A stretch of DNA of 64,000 bases from NCBI RefSeq assembly GCF_002607855.1, contig NZ_AWQQ01000054.1:1-64000 (forward strand), written 5' to 3'. A model generated the notes under the pieces. The model was not told the DNA's origin. It saw nothing but the letters and a program-made list of their open reading frames with translations, and made no database searches. The DNA comes from Desulforamulus profundi. GTDB lineage: Bacteria; Bacillota_B; Desulfotomaculia; Desulfotomaculales; Desulfotomaculaceae. This document shows, in pieces, positions 26,570 to 35,590 of the stretch (positions within the stretch are counted from its first letter, which is position 1; every line of letters starts with the position of its first letter). Made by a program: the position numbers and the translations under genes.

Positions 26570-27715
26570 CTAACGATTATCCAGCCCTGTATCTAAGTTT
26601 TTCCTCATTTCCGAACGGGTCAAGTTCTGGTTCTCGTGAATAATATTCAGGTATTCCTTGGCTGCGCGGTTGGCGAATTTCAGGTTGTTGGCCACCACCG
26701 CCAGAAACATCAGGGCGTGCATGTAGTAGGCCCCGGTCAGTTTGGTATGCCACAAATCGATAAACTCACTCATTTCCTGCCAGTAGGCGTCATCCACCGG
26801 ATAATGTTTGGCCGGCGCCCCTTCGAACAAAGCTTGCCGCAGTTCCCTGTTCAGCCGTTCAAAATCCCTGTTGGCATGCTGCAACATGGCCAGGATGGCC
26901 TGAAATTCCGGACCGATGGGTGGGTCTCCCAGCTGTTTCCGCCAGGCGATGCGGGCTACGGTGGTATCGTAAGTATCTTTGCACTTGTGGTAAAGGTTGG
27001 AGTTAAAGTCAATGTACCTTTCTAATAGCTGGTCCTGCCAGGGATAGGGAGTTTTATTCTCACCCAGCTGTTCTTTCCACAGTTCCAGATAAAGGCGGCT
27101 CTCATTTAATAGGTTTTTAACTTCATGCCGCCTTTGCCGGTACTCCTCATCGGGCATTAATCGTAATTGGATAAATCCGTCCGCCAGATTGCAGAAAAAC
27201 TCCGCCGTTACATCATTCAACCGCTGTAAACCGGTGATCAAACGGTCCCGGTAACGAGGTGGAGCGACCAGGGCATTCACCATCAGCCCGACGCCCAATC
27301 CAAGGAAAATGACCAGGCTCCGGTAAAGTGCTTCGGAAAGAAAGGCTTCCTCCGGTGAGCTTAAAATGATCACCATGGGCACCAGGGCCATCACCACATC
27401 GCCAAAGCCCAGTTTCAATACCGTCCAAATCACCAGCGGCGTTGCCAACCCCATGGCCAGGGGACCGGGGGCCCAAAGATGACCGATTACCAGCGCTACG
27501 GCAACTCCCAGGATATGCACGTTAATTTGTTCGATAGCATTCCGCAGGGACCTGCTTAAGGAGGGCTGCACATTAATAATGGCTGTTACCGCCCCCACCA
27601 CTGCGTTCAAGTTAAACACCTGGGCCAGGTAGACGGACAACATCACCGCCACGGCGGTCTTCATCATGCGGGCCCCAAAGGGCATCTTTAACCTTAATCT
27701 TTTTAGTCTGGGCAT
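26570..27715 (-). CDS. FUSC/aromatic acid exporter family membrane protein
   Basis: Member of the aromatic acid exporter (FUSC-like, DUF939) family. The N-terminal half has about six helices in hairpin pairs, starting with MMKTAVAVMLSVYLAQVFNL and containing VGAVTAIINVQPSLSRSL, a family hallmark, and LGVAVALVIGHLWAPGPLA. The C-terminal ~220 residues are soluble and helical with many charged residues. Length 381 aa is normal. Substrates of bacterial members are mostly unknown. ATG 27715 begins MPRLKRLRLKM; a stronger ribosome binding site is not obvious. Confidence 0.75.
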   Translation of the reverse strand: MPRLKRLRLKMPFGARMMKTAVAVMLSVYLAQVFNLNAVVGAVTAIINVQPSLSRSLRNAIEQINVHILGVAVALVIGHLWAPGPLAMGLATPLVIWTVLKLGFGDVVMALVPMVIILSSPEEAFLSEALYRSLVIFLGLGVGLMVNALVAPPRYRDRLITGLQRLNDVTAEFFCNLADGFIQLRLMPDEEYRQRRHEVKNLLNESRLYLELWKEQLGENKTPYPWQDQLLERYIDFNSNLYHKCKDTYDTTVARIAWRKQLGDPPIGPEFQAILAMLQHANRDFERLNRELRQALFEGAPAKHYPVDDAYWQEMSEFIDLWHTKLTGAYYMHALMFLAVVANNLKFANRAAKEYLNIIHENQNLTRSEMRKNLDTGLDNR

Positions 27716-27818
27716 TCATCTCTCCTTTGATTGTCAACAACTCTAAACATACTCGTTCGAATAATTCACGCAGTCTAACCTCAACATCCTTCCTTCTCAC
27801 ATCTTACTTTCTCACACC

Positions 27819-29069
27819 TCACTTCTCAATAGTGGCTGCGCTTTCTCCCGCCACGTAGCCGGAGGACCAGGCCCACTGGAGGTTGTAGCCGCCACAGTCG
27901 CCGTCAATGTCCAGGATCTCCCCGGCAAAGAACAATCCCGGCACGATTTTGGATTCCATGGTCTGCGGGTTGATATCCCGCACATCAATGCCGCCGGCGG
28001 TCACCTGGGCAGCGGACCAGGGGTTGGTGCCCGTCACTCCAAAACGCCAGTCCTGTAAAATGTCAATAATCTTTTCCCGCTCCCGGGCGGTCACTTCGGC
28101 CACTTTTTTATGGATATCCTGGATGCCGGCCTGTTTTAGCAGCACCGGTACCAGCTGCTTGTTAATGAAACCCACAAAACTAAAGGCCAGGGTTTTGCCG
28201 GGATTGTCTTGAAAACGTTTCGTTACATAGGCTGCCAGTTCATCCCTGGAGTAGTGATTGATCATAATCACCCTGAGCCAGACCCTTTCTTTTTTCTGCA
28301 GCCAGTGAGCAGCGGTTCTGCTGAGATCAAAAATGGGCGGGCCGGATATGCCGTACTCGGTAAAAAGAATCTCTCCCCGGGCCCGGGCTACAGTCTTATC
28401 CTTGACAAGAATCTCTGCATCACCGTCGAACTTAATGCCTTTGATTGATTTCAAGAAGGGTTCCGCCAGTTTTAACTGCACCAGGGCCGGAAAGGGCTCC
28501 ACCAGCCGGTGGCCCAGTTTTTGAGCAAGTTCATAGCCGCTGCCAGTGGACCCCAGGTTGGGAGCTGCTTTCCCACCGGTGGCCAGAATAACCCGCTGGC
28601 CAGAATACTGCCGGCCGCCTTTGACCAGGATTTCAAAACCCCTTGGGCCTTTCTTAATTTCCTTGACCTCCGCTTCGACGACGGTTTCCACTCCTAATTC
28701 CTCCAGCTCATGCCTGAGAACATCCAGTACACTGGAGGCCTGGTTGGAAAAGGGAAACACCTTTCCCCTCTCTTCAACTTTGTGGGAAATCCCCAGCCGC
28801 TCAAAAAATTCAATGGTCTGGCAATTATCAAATTTATTCAGGGCAGGATAAGCAAATTTGGGATGCGAGCCATGAAAATGGGACAGCTGCATATCGGTGT
28901 TGGTCAGGTTGCACCGGCCGTTGCCGGTGGCGAGAATTTTTTTGCCAACCCGCTGGTTTCTCTCCAAAAGGGTGACTTGCGCCCCGTGCCGCCTGGCCAC
29001 GATGGCCGCCAGCAAACCTGCTGCCCCGCCGCCCACAACAATTACATCAGGTCCCTTTGCCTTAGACAT
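27819..29069 (-). CDS. BaiN/HI0933-family NAD(P)/FAD-dependent oxidoreductase
   Basis: Flavoprotein of the HI0933/YhiN family. The dinucleotide-binding motif VIVVGGGAAGLLAAIVARRHGA begins at residue ~8. KILATGNGRCNLTN, RVILATGGKAAPNLGSTGSG and a C-terminal GLFFAGEILDIDGDCGGYNLQ complete the family pattern. ATG 29069 is chosen because GGGAGATGG lies just upstream; longer in-frame extensions run into the neighbouring gene. Its start overlaps the stop of the upstream FAD gene by eight bases, so the two are co-translated. About 416 aa, normal. Physiological substrate unknown; some homologues act on bile acids. Confidence 0.85.
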   Translation of the reverse strand: MSKAKGPDVIVVGGGAAGLLAAIVARRHGAQVTLLERNQRVGKKILATGNGRCNLTNTDMQLSHFHGSHPKFAYPALNKFDNCQTIEFFERLGISHKVEERGKVFPFSNQASSVLDVLRHELEELGVETVVEAEVKEIKKGPRGFEILVKGGRQYSGQRVILATGGKAAPNLGSTGSGYELAQKLGHRLVEPFPALVQLKLAEPFLKSIKGIKFDGDAEILVKDKTVARARGEILFTEYGISGPPIFDLSRTAAHWLQKKERVWLRVIMINHYSRDELAAYVTKRFQDNPGKTLAFSFVGFINKQLVPVLLKQAGIQDIHKKVAEVTAREREKIIDILQDWRFGVTGTNPWSAAQVTAGGIDVRDINPQTMESKIVPGLFFAGEILDIDGDCGGYNLQWAWSSGYVAGESAATIEK

Positions 29070-30675
29070 AAGTTCCATCTCCCAGCGGTTTATACTTCGC
29101 AGCCACAGCCTCCGCCACCCGGATGCCGTCCACAGCCGCTGAAACGATCCCCCCGGCATATCCCGCCCCTTCACCGGCAGGGTAAAGGCCGGCAATGTTG
29201 GACTCCCGCTGCTCGTTTCGTTCAATGCGGACGGGAGAGGAACTCCTGGTTTCCACCCCGGTCAGCACGGCATCCGGCAGGGCAAAACCCTTTAGCTTTT
29301 TATCAAATTCCAGGATGGCTTCCTTTAGTGTTTCCACCACGTACCGGGGCAGGCAGTGTTTGAGCTCCGCCAGGGTGACCGCTTTACGGTAGGACGGTTG
29401 GACCTGGCCGATGGTCCGGGAAGGCCTGTCTGCGAGAAAATCACCCACCAACTGCGCCGGGGCGTGATAATTGCTGCCAGCCAGTTCATAGGCCTGCCTC
29501 TCCCATCGCCGCTGGAACTCAACGCCGGCCAGCGGGTGTTCACTGCCGAAATCAGCGGGAGTCACCCCCACCAGCAGGGCGCTGTTGGCATTGGCGGCAT
29601 CCCGAGCATGCTCGCTCATCCCGTTGGTAACCACCCCGCCCTCTTCGGATGCTGCCGCCACCACCACACCACCGGGGCACATGCAAAAGGTGTAGGCGGA
29701 CCGGCCGCTGGGTGAGTGGTACGATAATTTGTATTCAGCGGGCCCCAGCCTGGCATGACAGGCAAACTGCTTATACTGGGCCCGGTCGATGACAGACTGG
29801 GGATGCTCAATTCTTACACCGATGGAAAAGGCCTTAGGAGATAGTTTAACACCTCTGTCATAGAGCATTTTAAAGGTATCCCGGGCACTGTGACCAATGG
29901 CCAAAATCACCGCTTCAGTATCAATCTTTTCCTGGTCATTCACCACAACTCCGGTAACCGCCCCCTGCTCCAGTAAAATCTCCGTCACCTTGCTGTTAAA
30001 GCAAACTTCTCCTCCCAGGCTGATGATGTGCTGGCGGATGTTTTTCACCACATGCCGCAAAATGTCCGTTCCCACGTGGGGCTTGTGGGAATACAAGATT
30101 TCCGCCGGGGCGCCCGCCGCCACCATTTCTTCCAGCACTTTGCGGCACCTGAGGTCGCGGATCAGTGTAGTAAGTTTGCCGTCTGAAAAGGTGCCCGCTC
30201 CCCCTTCCCCAAACTGGACGTTGCACTCGGTATCCAGCCTGCCGGTGGCCCAGAAGGTTTTTACCGCCTCGGTTCTCCGGACCACATCGGCCCCACGTTC
30301 CAACAACAGGGGCCGGTATCCCATGACGGCTAAGATTAAACCGGCAAACAAACCGGCAGGGCCTGTGCCGATAATCACAGGCCGGTTCTTTAACGGCACC
30401 GCACCGGGTGTAATATACTCATAGGTAAGGTTGGGCGTGGGGGTAACATCTTTGTCTCCGGCAAATTTGCATAAAATTTTATCTTCATTGACCAAAACGG
30501 CATCCACCGTGTACACAAAACAAATCTTGTCTTTTTTTCTGGCATCAATGGAGCGTTTAAAAATGTTATATTCAATTAAATCCCTTTCTTTAATCCTCAG
30601 TTTTGCCAGTAAACCCTTCCTAATGTCCGCCTCGTCCTGATCCAGGGACAATTTGATTCCTGAGACTCTAATCAT
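29062..30675 (-). CDS. FAD-dependent dehydrogenase, uncharacterised conserved family
   Basis: A 537-aa flavoprotein of a widespread uncharacterised family (COG2509-like). An N-terminal ~90-residue domain (VSGIKLSLDQDEADI) precedes the FAD-binding motif VIIGTGPAGLFAGLILAVMGY and LLLERG. QFGEGGAGTFSDGKL and MCPGGVVVAAASEEGG are family strings, and the C-terminus has LYPAGEGAGYAGGIVSAAVDG. ATG 30675 has AAAGGAA upstream; earlier in-frame codons lack a site. It forms a two-gene operon with the BaiN-like gene. No membrane segment. Reaction unknown. Confidence 0.83.
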   Translation of the reverse strand: MIRVSGIKLSLDQDEADIRKGLLAKLRIKERDLIEYNIFKRSIDARKKDKICFVYTVDAVLVNEDKILCKFAGDKDVTPTPNLTYEYITPGAVPLKNRPVIIGTGPAGLFAGLILAVMGYRPLLLERGADVVRRTEAVKTFWATGRLDTECNVQFGEGGAGTFSDGKLTTLIRDLRCRKVLEEMVAAGAPAEILYSHKPHVGTDILRHVVKNIRQHIISLGGEVCFNSKVTEILLEQGAVTGVVVNDQEKIDTEAVILAIGHSARDTFKMLYDRGVKLSPKAFSIGVRIEHPQSVIDRAQYKQFACHARLGPAEYKLSYHSPSGRSAYTFCMCPGGVVVAAASEEGGVVTNGMSEHARDAANANSALLVGVTPADFGSEHPLAGVEFQRRWERQAYELAGSNYHAPAQLVGDFLADRPSRTIGQVQPSYRKAVTLAELKHCLPRYVVETLKEAILEFDKKLKGFALPDAVLTGVETRSSSPVRIERNEQRESNIAGLYPAGEGAGYAGGIVSAAVDGIRVAEAVAAKYKPLGDGTYV

Positions 30676-30883
30676 GCTGCCAATTCCTTTCCATAGAGCA
30701 TCTACCATAATTTTACACCAAACAGGCAAATACAATTCTCCAATGATAGTACTATTTTTCTAGGCTTCCCGGATTGTTCCTGCTAAATCTTAACAAACCT
30801 TTAAAACTCGGGATATCTGTAAATGAATTAGGATCTTTGCTATTATTTTTAGCATTAATAATCTATTTATCTAGAATGATCTT

Positions 30884-30921
30884 ACAACTATGTTGTATTA
30901 TAGTTAATTTTTGAATATAAT
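30884..30921 (+). promoter_or_regulatory. Promoter with operator-like palindrome for the 56-aa gene
   Basis: TTGTAT (30893-30898) and TATAAT (30916-30921) are 17 bases apart. ACAAC-TAT-GTTGT (30884-30896) is a perfect inverted repeat overlapping the -35, a plausible repressor site. Confidence 0.6.
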
Positions 30922-30956
30922 TCATATATAGTTAGTTAATTAAGGAGGTGACTTAG

Positions 30957-31127
30957 GTGGAAAAGTTCTGTGAGAAAATTAACGAAGACATTACGATCGA
31001 ACCGAAAATGGACTATGAGACCGGGCAAACGCAAGTTGGGTGGTTGTTCTTCAGCTGTTACAACTTCTATAGAAAGTGTAAAGGCGCCTGCCCTCAACAG
31101 GAGCACCTGATTAAAGATAGAAAATAA
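30957..31127 (+). CDS. 56-aa Cys-containing small protein
   Basis: A small gene supported by a promoter, the ribosome binding site AAGGAGGTG (30942-30950), GTG 30957 at a six-base spacing, and a strong terminator after the stop. The product begins MEKFCEKINEDITIEPKMD and ends NFYRKCKGACPQQEHLIKD plus RK, with four Cys in total, including CKGAC and SCYNFYRKC. It may bind metal or form disulfides. No membrane segment. No family recognised. It stands divergent from the flavoprotein operon. Confidence 0.75.
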   Translation: MEKFCEKINEDITIEPKMDYETGQTQVGWLFFSCYNFYRKCKGACPQQEHLIKDRK

Positions 31128-31160
31128 GTTTTTGCTGGTATTTTATTTAAGTTTCACGAT

Positions 31161-31210
31161 AAAAACCAGGGTCACCGGCAGTCTCCCGCCAGACCCTGGT
31201 TTTTGTTTTC
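31161..31210 (+). terminator. Terminator of the 56-aa gene
   Basis: AAAAACCAGGGTC (31161-31173) and GACCCTGGTTTTT (31192-31204) form a perfect stem followed by TGTTTT. Confidence 0.92.
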
Positions 31211-31300
31211 AATGTCTTAACAGCTTTAAAAAGGGTAATCGTCATTTATTGTACTAAATATACCCGGGCAGCTTACGATTTGGTAAAATCATACCATGAC

Positions 31301-31612
31301 ATGTTTCAGGAAAGGAGCGACCCCTGCTTGGTTGAGTCCCATTTAAATCCCGCTCATCAATATGTGGTCTACATGCTGGAATGCTCCGACGGGTGTCTTT
31401 ATACCGGCATCACCAATCGGTTGGAGCGCCGGCTGGAAATGCACCGGCAGGGTAAGGCCAGCAAATTTACCCGGGGAAGGTTGCCGGTAAAGCTGGTCTA
31501 TATGGAGGAAGGATATTCCAAGGGCCAGGCCCTGTCCCGGGAGAAGGAAATCAAAGGGATGCACAGGTCAGGTAAGCTGTTGTTAATTGAGAATTTTAAA
31601 CCACAAACATAG
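31301..31612 (+). CDS. GIY-YIG domain protein (UPF0213-like)
   Basis: Small GIY-YIG nuclease-fold protein. YVVYMLECSDGCLYTGITNR carries the YVVY/YTGIT version of the GIY-YIG motif. RRLEMHRQGKASKFTRGRLPVKLVY and ALSREKEIKG complete the family. The start is uncertain. ATG 31301 is used here, but AAAGGAG at 31312-31318 would better serve a TTG at 31328 (residue LVESHLNPAHQ), giving about 94 aa, which is the usual family size. Function unknown; homologues are widespread single-domain proteins. Confidence 0.82.
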   Translation: MFQERSDPCLVESHLNPAHQYVVYMLECSDGCLYTGITNRLERRLEMHRQGKASKFTRGRLPVKLVYMEEGYSKGQALSREKEIKGMHRSGKLLLIENFKPQT

Positions 31613-31634
31613 GAGCCGCCCGGCAGGGCGGCTC
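31613..31634. terminator. Hairpin between convergent genes
   Basis: GAGCCGCCC (31613-31621) and GGGCGGCTC (31626-31634) form a perfect 9-bp stem with a GGCA loop. Neither side has a strong T run, so termination is only likely. Confidence 0.55.
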
Positions 31635-31638
31635 TACC

Positions 31639-32474
31639 TCAAATGGTTAGCGTATTCCCCACATTGTTCAACACAAACCCATCCCCAAAGGCCTCTTGCA
31701 GCTTCATTTGAGCATGGAAACCCGTGCAATGGGAGACCGCCAGCTTCTCCACCTGCATCTCCTTTAATGCCTGAATGGTTACGTGCAGCCGCTCATCATT
31801 GGCCGCCACCAGATGGGTACCGCCCACCACCGCATAAATCGACGGGCTGCCCGTGACCTGTTGGGCGTACCGCAGAATATTGATCAGGCCCGAATGACTG
31901 CAGCCCACCACCACGACAATTCCCCTGGGGGTCCGAATAAAGAGGGCCTGGTCATCCAGCAACGGGTCGATGGCGACCTCTTCCCCTTTCTTTATCGCAA
32001 AGTGCGGGTTTAAACCCTCAAATCCGTCACCCTGGGCACCTGGCCGCAGAGAATAATCTCTTTGCTTAAATGTACCGGCCCGCTTTCTAAACGGAATTCC
32101 GCCCCCAGGGCGGCCAGTTCCTCTCTGGTGAAGGGAATCCCGTTGAGGCTTCGCTCCCCTGCCGGGTTCACCGAATATTTCTCATCAAAAATTCCCGGGT
32201 GTCCATAGACCGGTTTGGGTCCACTGAGGGCCAGAACTTTTTTCAGCCCGCCGGTATGGTCGTTATGCCCGTGGCTCAGGGCGATGGCGTTAATTTGAGT
32301 TAGGTCAACCTTTAAGGCTTTTACGTTATGATCAATGGCCAGCCCCTGACCCGTATCAAAGAGCAGCTTAAAACCGCCGCATTCAACCAATAACGATAAC
32401 CCGTGTTCCGCCAGCAGGTGTCTTTTAGGGACCGTATTCTCGGTGATCACCGTAATTTTCAGGTTAGCGTCCAT
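31639..32474 (-). CDS. MBL-fold metallohydrolase, MptA/RFAP-synthase-like, frame broken at ~32021
   Basis: Metallo-beta-lactamase-fold protein of the group annotated as dihydropterin RFAP synthase-like. The metal motif is ALSHGHNDHTGG. Upstream, LVECGGFKLLFDTGQG is typical. The first frame ends at 32010 with VPRVTDLRV. The true continuation is TDFEGLNPHFAIKKGEEVAI, then VVVGCSHSGLINIL and LAVSHCTGFHAQ, running to 31639. Adding one T (A run 32020-32022 on the plus strand) joins them into ~278 aa. ATG 32474 overlaps the end of the upstream methyltransferase by 11 bases, so the two form an operon. Confidence 0.85.
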
Positions 32475-33059
32475 AGCGACCCCCCTTTTCTCTGCCTCCC
32501 TTTACCAGATAGGCAGCGTTGCTAAGTTCTGTCAATTCCAGACCGGCAAAGCCTGTTTTTCCATTTCCTGCAGTAATACTTCCGGCTTTAACCGGTGATC
32601 CAAAGGCGGCCCTATTTCCGTAAAGGTCTGATTCCATTCGACGATGCCAACTCTGCCGCCCGGGCGCAGAACCCGGCGGCATTCTTTCAGCATGCCCCCC
32701 AGGTCGGGGATTTCATGGGCCACCATAACCATCGTCAGACAGTCTACACTTTCTGCAGGCAAACTGATTCGGTCGGGCGGCGTCAAAACCCAGGCGATAT
32801 TGTACAAGTTGTTTTGCCTGCTCCTGGCTAAAGCCTCCACCAGCATCGCCTCCTGAATATCCAAACCGAAAACAAAACCGCCGGAACCCACTCTTTGAGC
32901 TGCCGGCAAAGTGAGGTAACCAATACCGCAGCCCAGGTCTGAAACGATCTCTCCCTCTTGTATTTGCAGGAGTTCCATGATTTTACCGGGGGAAATAAAC
33001 TCTTTTCTGCGCGGGTCATCTAATTTTGCCATTTTCCTGGCATCAAAAATATGTGCCAC
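32464..33059 (-). CDS. Class I SAM-dependent methyltransferase (UbiE-like), frame broken at ~32556
   Basis: SAM methyltransferase with motif IVSDLGCGIGYLTLPAAQRV, VFGLDIQEAMLVEA and LRPGGRVGIVEWN. The frame as written ends at EKQALPVWN. Adding one A to the five-A run of the coding strand gives EMEKTGFAGLELTELSNAAY and LVKGGREKGGRYGR, a normal C-terminal strand pair for the family, ending at 32464. GTG 33059 is the likely start, with GGCGGTGA just upstream and the product beginning MAHIFDARKMAKLDD. About 198 aa. It is cotranscribed and overlaps with the MBL-fold gene. Substrate unknown. Confidence 0.8.
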
Positions 33060-33264
33060 CGGGTCACCGCCCTTTCGTATTACTTGTAAAACTCTAAATA
33101 TTTTTCTTGTTTTTTTAGGAACAAAGAATGCCGGAAATGGCTGCTCGGAAAGGACAAAACCTCTCCTCGGGTCCTTCGTCTTACACACGAAGCGCTTGTA
33201 TTAAGCTGTATCTACTATAATAGCTCTTTTTTAGAGGCTTGTCATTATTTGTTAAAAAAGTTAT

Positions 33265-33294
33265 TTGACGTCAGAAAGATGACATTATAATGTC
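33265..33294 (+). promoter_or_regulatory. Promoter of the 44-aa gene with a perfect palindrome over the -10
   Basis: TTGACG (33265-33270) and TATAAT (33286-33291) are 15 bases apart. The perfect 14-bp palindrome GACATTATAATGTC (33281-33294) is centred on the -10, and TGACGTCA (33266-33273) is a second palindrome over the -35. This would suit tight repression. Confidence 0.55.
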
Positions 33295-33365
33295 TCCCCA
33301 ATGACTTTTTTGTAATTTTCAAAACAGTAATATTATTTTAACAAGTTTCCAAGGAGGTTTCGCAT

Positions 33366-33500
33366 ATGAGATACCTGGCGGTTGTTAACCCACTGACCAT
33401 GATGTTTGTGTACTTTGTGGTGGCCCCTGCTGTGAAAGGCTACAAAAAAGTAAAGTGCGCCATTAACCCCAACGCTCCGGAATGTGCATTGAACTCATAA
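33366..33500 (+). CDS. 44-aa small membrane protein
   Basis: A small gene with all expression signals: promoter, AAGGAGG seven bases before ATG 33366, and a strong terminator. The product begins MRYLAVVNPLTMMFVYFVVA, one hydrophobic helix, then a basic stretch KGYKKVK and a tail with two Cys (CAINPNAPEC). It is probably a single-pass membrane peptide. No family recognised. Its stop overlaps the stop of the convergent nitroreductase gene by six bases. Confidence 0.72.
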   Translation: MRYLAVVNPLTMMFVYFVVAPAVKGYKKVKCAINPNAPECALNS

Positions 33501-34342
33501 AATAAGCGCTTCTTCACCGGAACCGCTGGCAAAATGCCAGCGGTTCCGGTTTTCTGTTTTAAAAACTGCCACCTCTTGTCCCTTTAAATAATCCCATTTT
33601 CCGCTCACTCCGGCAGCCATGGCCCCCAGTTCCAGGTGCATCATGGCAATGCCGCAGTCCAATCGTTTCGGGATATGATAGGAATCCTGCAGGGAATCCA
33701 CGCTAACCGTAATTTGGTCCGGTTCAATCCTGAAGCGCCAGGGTTGTCGGTTGACCGCCGAAGGGGCTAGGCGGGCCGCCTGCAAGGCCGTTCTGACCCA
33801 TCCGGGCCACTCACCGGGTGGTAATCCCCCGGTCAGTTCGGACAGTTCTTTCCTTTGCCTGCTCCTGGCCATGCCGGACAGCAATTTTTCTTCCAGAGTA
33901 TAGCCCTGCTTGCTATATCCCAGCGGGGTTACTGCCAACACCTTCTCTCCGGGATCGATATGAATCCGCCGGGCCACTGCCTCAGGCCGGAAAAAGCCTC
34001 CCACCCAGCAGGTGGAAAGTCCCAAGAGGGTGGCCTCCAAAATAAATCCTTCTCCCAGGTAGCCAACCTTTTCCTTATAATTGGGAAAACCGATATCCCC
34101 GATAAAGGCGAGATAAGCCGGGGCCCCCTTAATCTTCCCGTAGGACCGATGGCCCCCTTGAAGATGGCCCCCGATGCATCCAGCACCAGTTCGGCTCTGG
34201 CCTCCGTAAATCTGAACTGCAGGCATAACCGGTCCAGCCTGGCAATTACGTCATCGGAAATAGGATCGGCTTTGAAACTCCTGCGGGAAACCCTGCCCTG
34301 AATTGCTTGATACCACTCCGGTTTCGGAAACAAGTGAATCAC
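33495..34342 (-). CDS. Nitroreductase-family flavoprotein, frame broken at 34143
   Basis: FMN-dependent nitroreductase-like protein, of the long type with two half-domains (putative TM nitroreductase family). N-terminal YQAIQGRVSRRSFKADPIS is the usual FMN-binding start. The frame as written breaks at GPTGRLRGP. One more C (GG at 34143-34144 on the plus strand) gives FKGAIGPYGKIKGAPAYLAF. Then GYLGEGFILEATLLGLSTCWVGG and ARLAPSAVNRQPWRFRI follow. Joined length about 282 aa. It is last in a run with two MFS transporters. Its final codons also encode, on the other strand, the terminator of the 44-aa gene. Confidence 0.82.
33517..33560 (+). terminator. Strong terminator of the 44-aa gene, inside the nitroreductase gene
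   Basis: CCGGAACCGCTGGCA (33517-33531) and TGCCAGCGGTTCCGG (33535-33549) form a perfect 15-bp stem with a three-base loop, followed by TTTTCTGTTTT. The same DNA codes for the C-terminus of the minus-strand nitroreductase. Confidence 0.92.
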
Positions 34343-34363
34343 CCCATTAAAACAAAATCGCTG

Positions 34364-35539
34364 CTAGTTTGAGGACTGCTTTACTGCCGTATACTCCCCG
34401 GCATCCTTCAGATAAAACAGGATCAGGGGGATGACCATAATAAAACTGCAGGTGAGATACATATAAGACAGTCCCACCTGTTTGGAGAGAACCCCCAGGA
34501 AGATGGAACCCAGCCCGATTCCCAGGTCAAAGGCGCTGAAAATAGTGCCGTTGGCGGCTCCCCGGCGGAAGGGTTCCACCCGGTTGATGGCCATGGCCAT
34601 GGCCGTGGGGTGAACAATGCCAAAACCCACACCCATGGCCACCGCGGATGCGGTAAACAAAGTATCTCCCCGGGCCATATACAGCAGAACAAAGGCCAGG
34701 GATATCGCCAGAAATCCAGCCCCATCATCTTCCCGGGGCCGTTCTTATCAAAGCTTTTACCTGCCCAGGGCCGTATCACAAGCAGTGTCAGGGCATAAAC
34801 AAGAAAATAAATGCCGGGGTTGGCAATGCCAATTTTCTGCTCGTACAGAGTGATAAAGGAGACAATGCCCCCGTAGACCAGAGCGGTAAAAAACATAATA
34901 ACGGAAAGGGAATACACCCTGGGCTCAAAAAAGCTGTTAAAGGTAAGTTTTCCCTTTATTTTCTCTCTAACTTCCTGCTGGTAAGAAATGCCCAGCGTCG
35001 CCATTAAAGCCGCCACGGCGATGACAAAGCCGGCCATAAAAAGGGTGCTGAAATCCGTCTCATGTAAAATAATCAATCCCAGGCTGGTCCCACGGCCATG
35101 GCCAGGTATTGGACAACCCGTAGTAGCCCATCCCCTCTCCCCTTCTGGCCGGAGGCACAATATCCGAAGCAACCGTGCCGGCTCCGGTGGTGGTAAAGCC
35201 CCAGGACAGGCCATGCAAAAAGCGTAACAGGAACAACAAAGTTAAGCTGGTGACAAAGGTGTAGGCCCCCATGGCCAGGCAGAAGGCAGCCAAGGCAGCA
35301 AACAACACTTTTTTACGGCCCACGGCATCCAGCATGTAGCCGGAAAGGGGGCGCACCATGACCGCTGTCAGGGAGAGCACACCGATGATGTAGCCCACAT
35401 TGCTTTCATCCCCCCGCAGCACATCTGTCACAAATACCGGCAGGGTGGGCAGCAAAAAATAAAAACTGGTAAAGATCAGCAAATTGGCCAGGCAAATTAG
35501 AATAAAATCCTTCGTCCAGAGAGGTACTTTTTGCGTCAT
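34364..35539 (-). CDS. MFS transporter with three frame breaks
   Basis: Twelve-helix major facilitator transporter of the drug/metabolite efflux type. The N-terminal part begins MTQKVPLWTKDFILICLANL after AAGGGAGAG, with the loop motif GYMLDAVGRKKVLF. Adding one C in ACCTGG and one in GGACCAG near 35080-35110 restores SNTLAMAVGPSLGLIILHE. Adding one G in GGGG near 34720 restores KMMGAGFLAISLAFVLLYMA. The C-terminal part is in frame to 34364. The joined protein is about 393 aa. It lies between another MFS gene and the nitroreductase, all on the same strand with short gaps. Substrate unknown. Confidence 0.8.
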
Positions 35540-35590
35540 ATTTATCTCTCCCTTTCAAATCCCAAAACTGTCTGCCTTTTAAAACATTTA

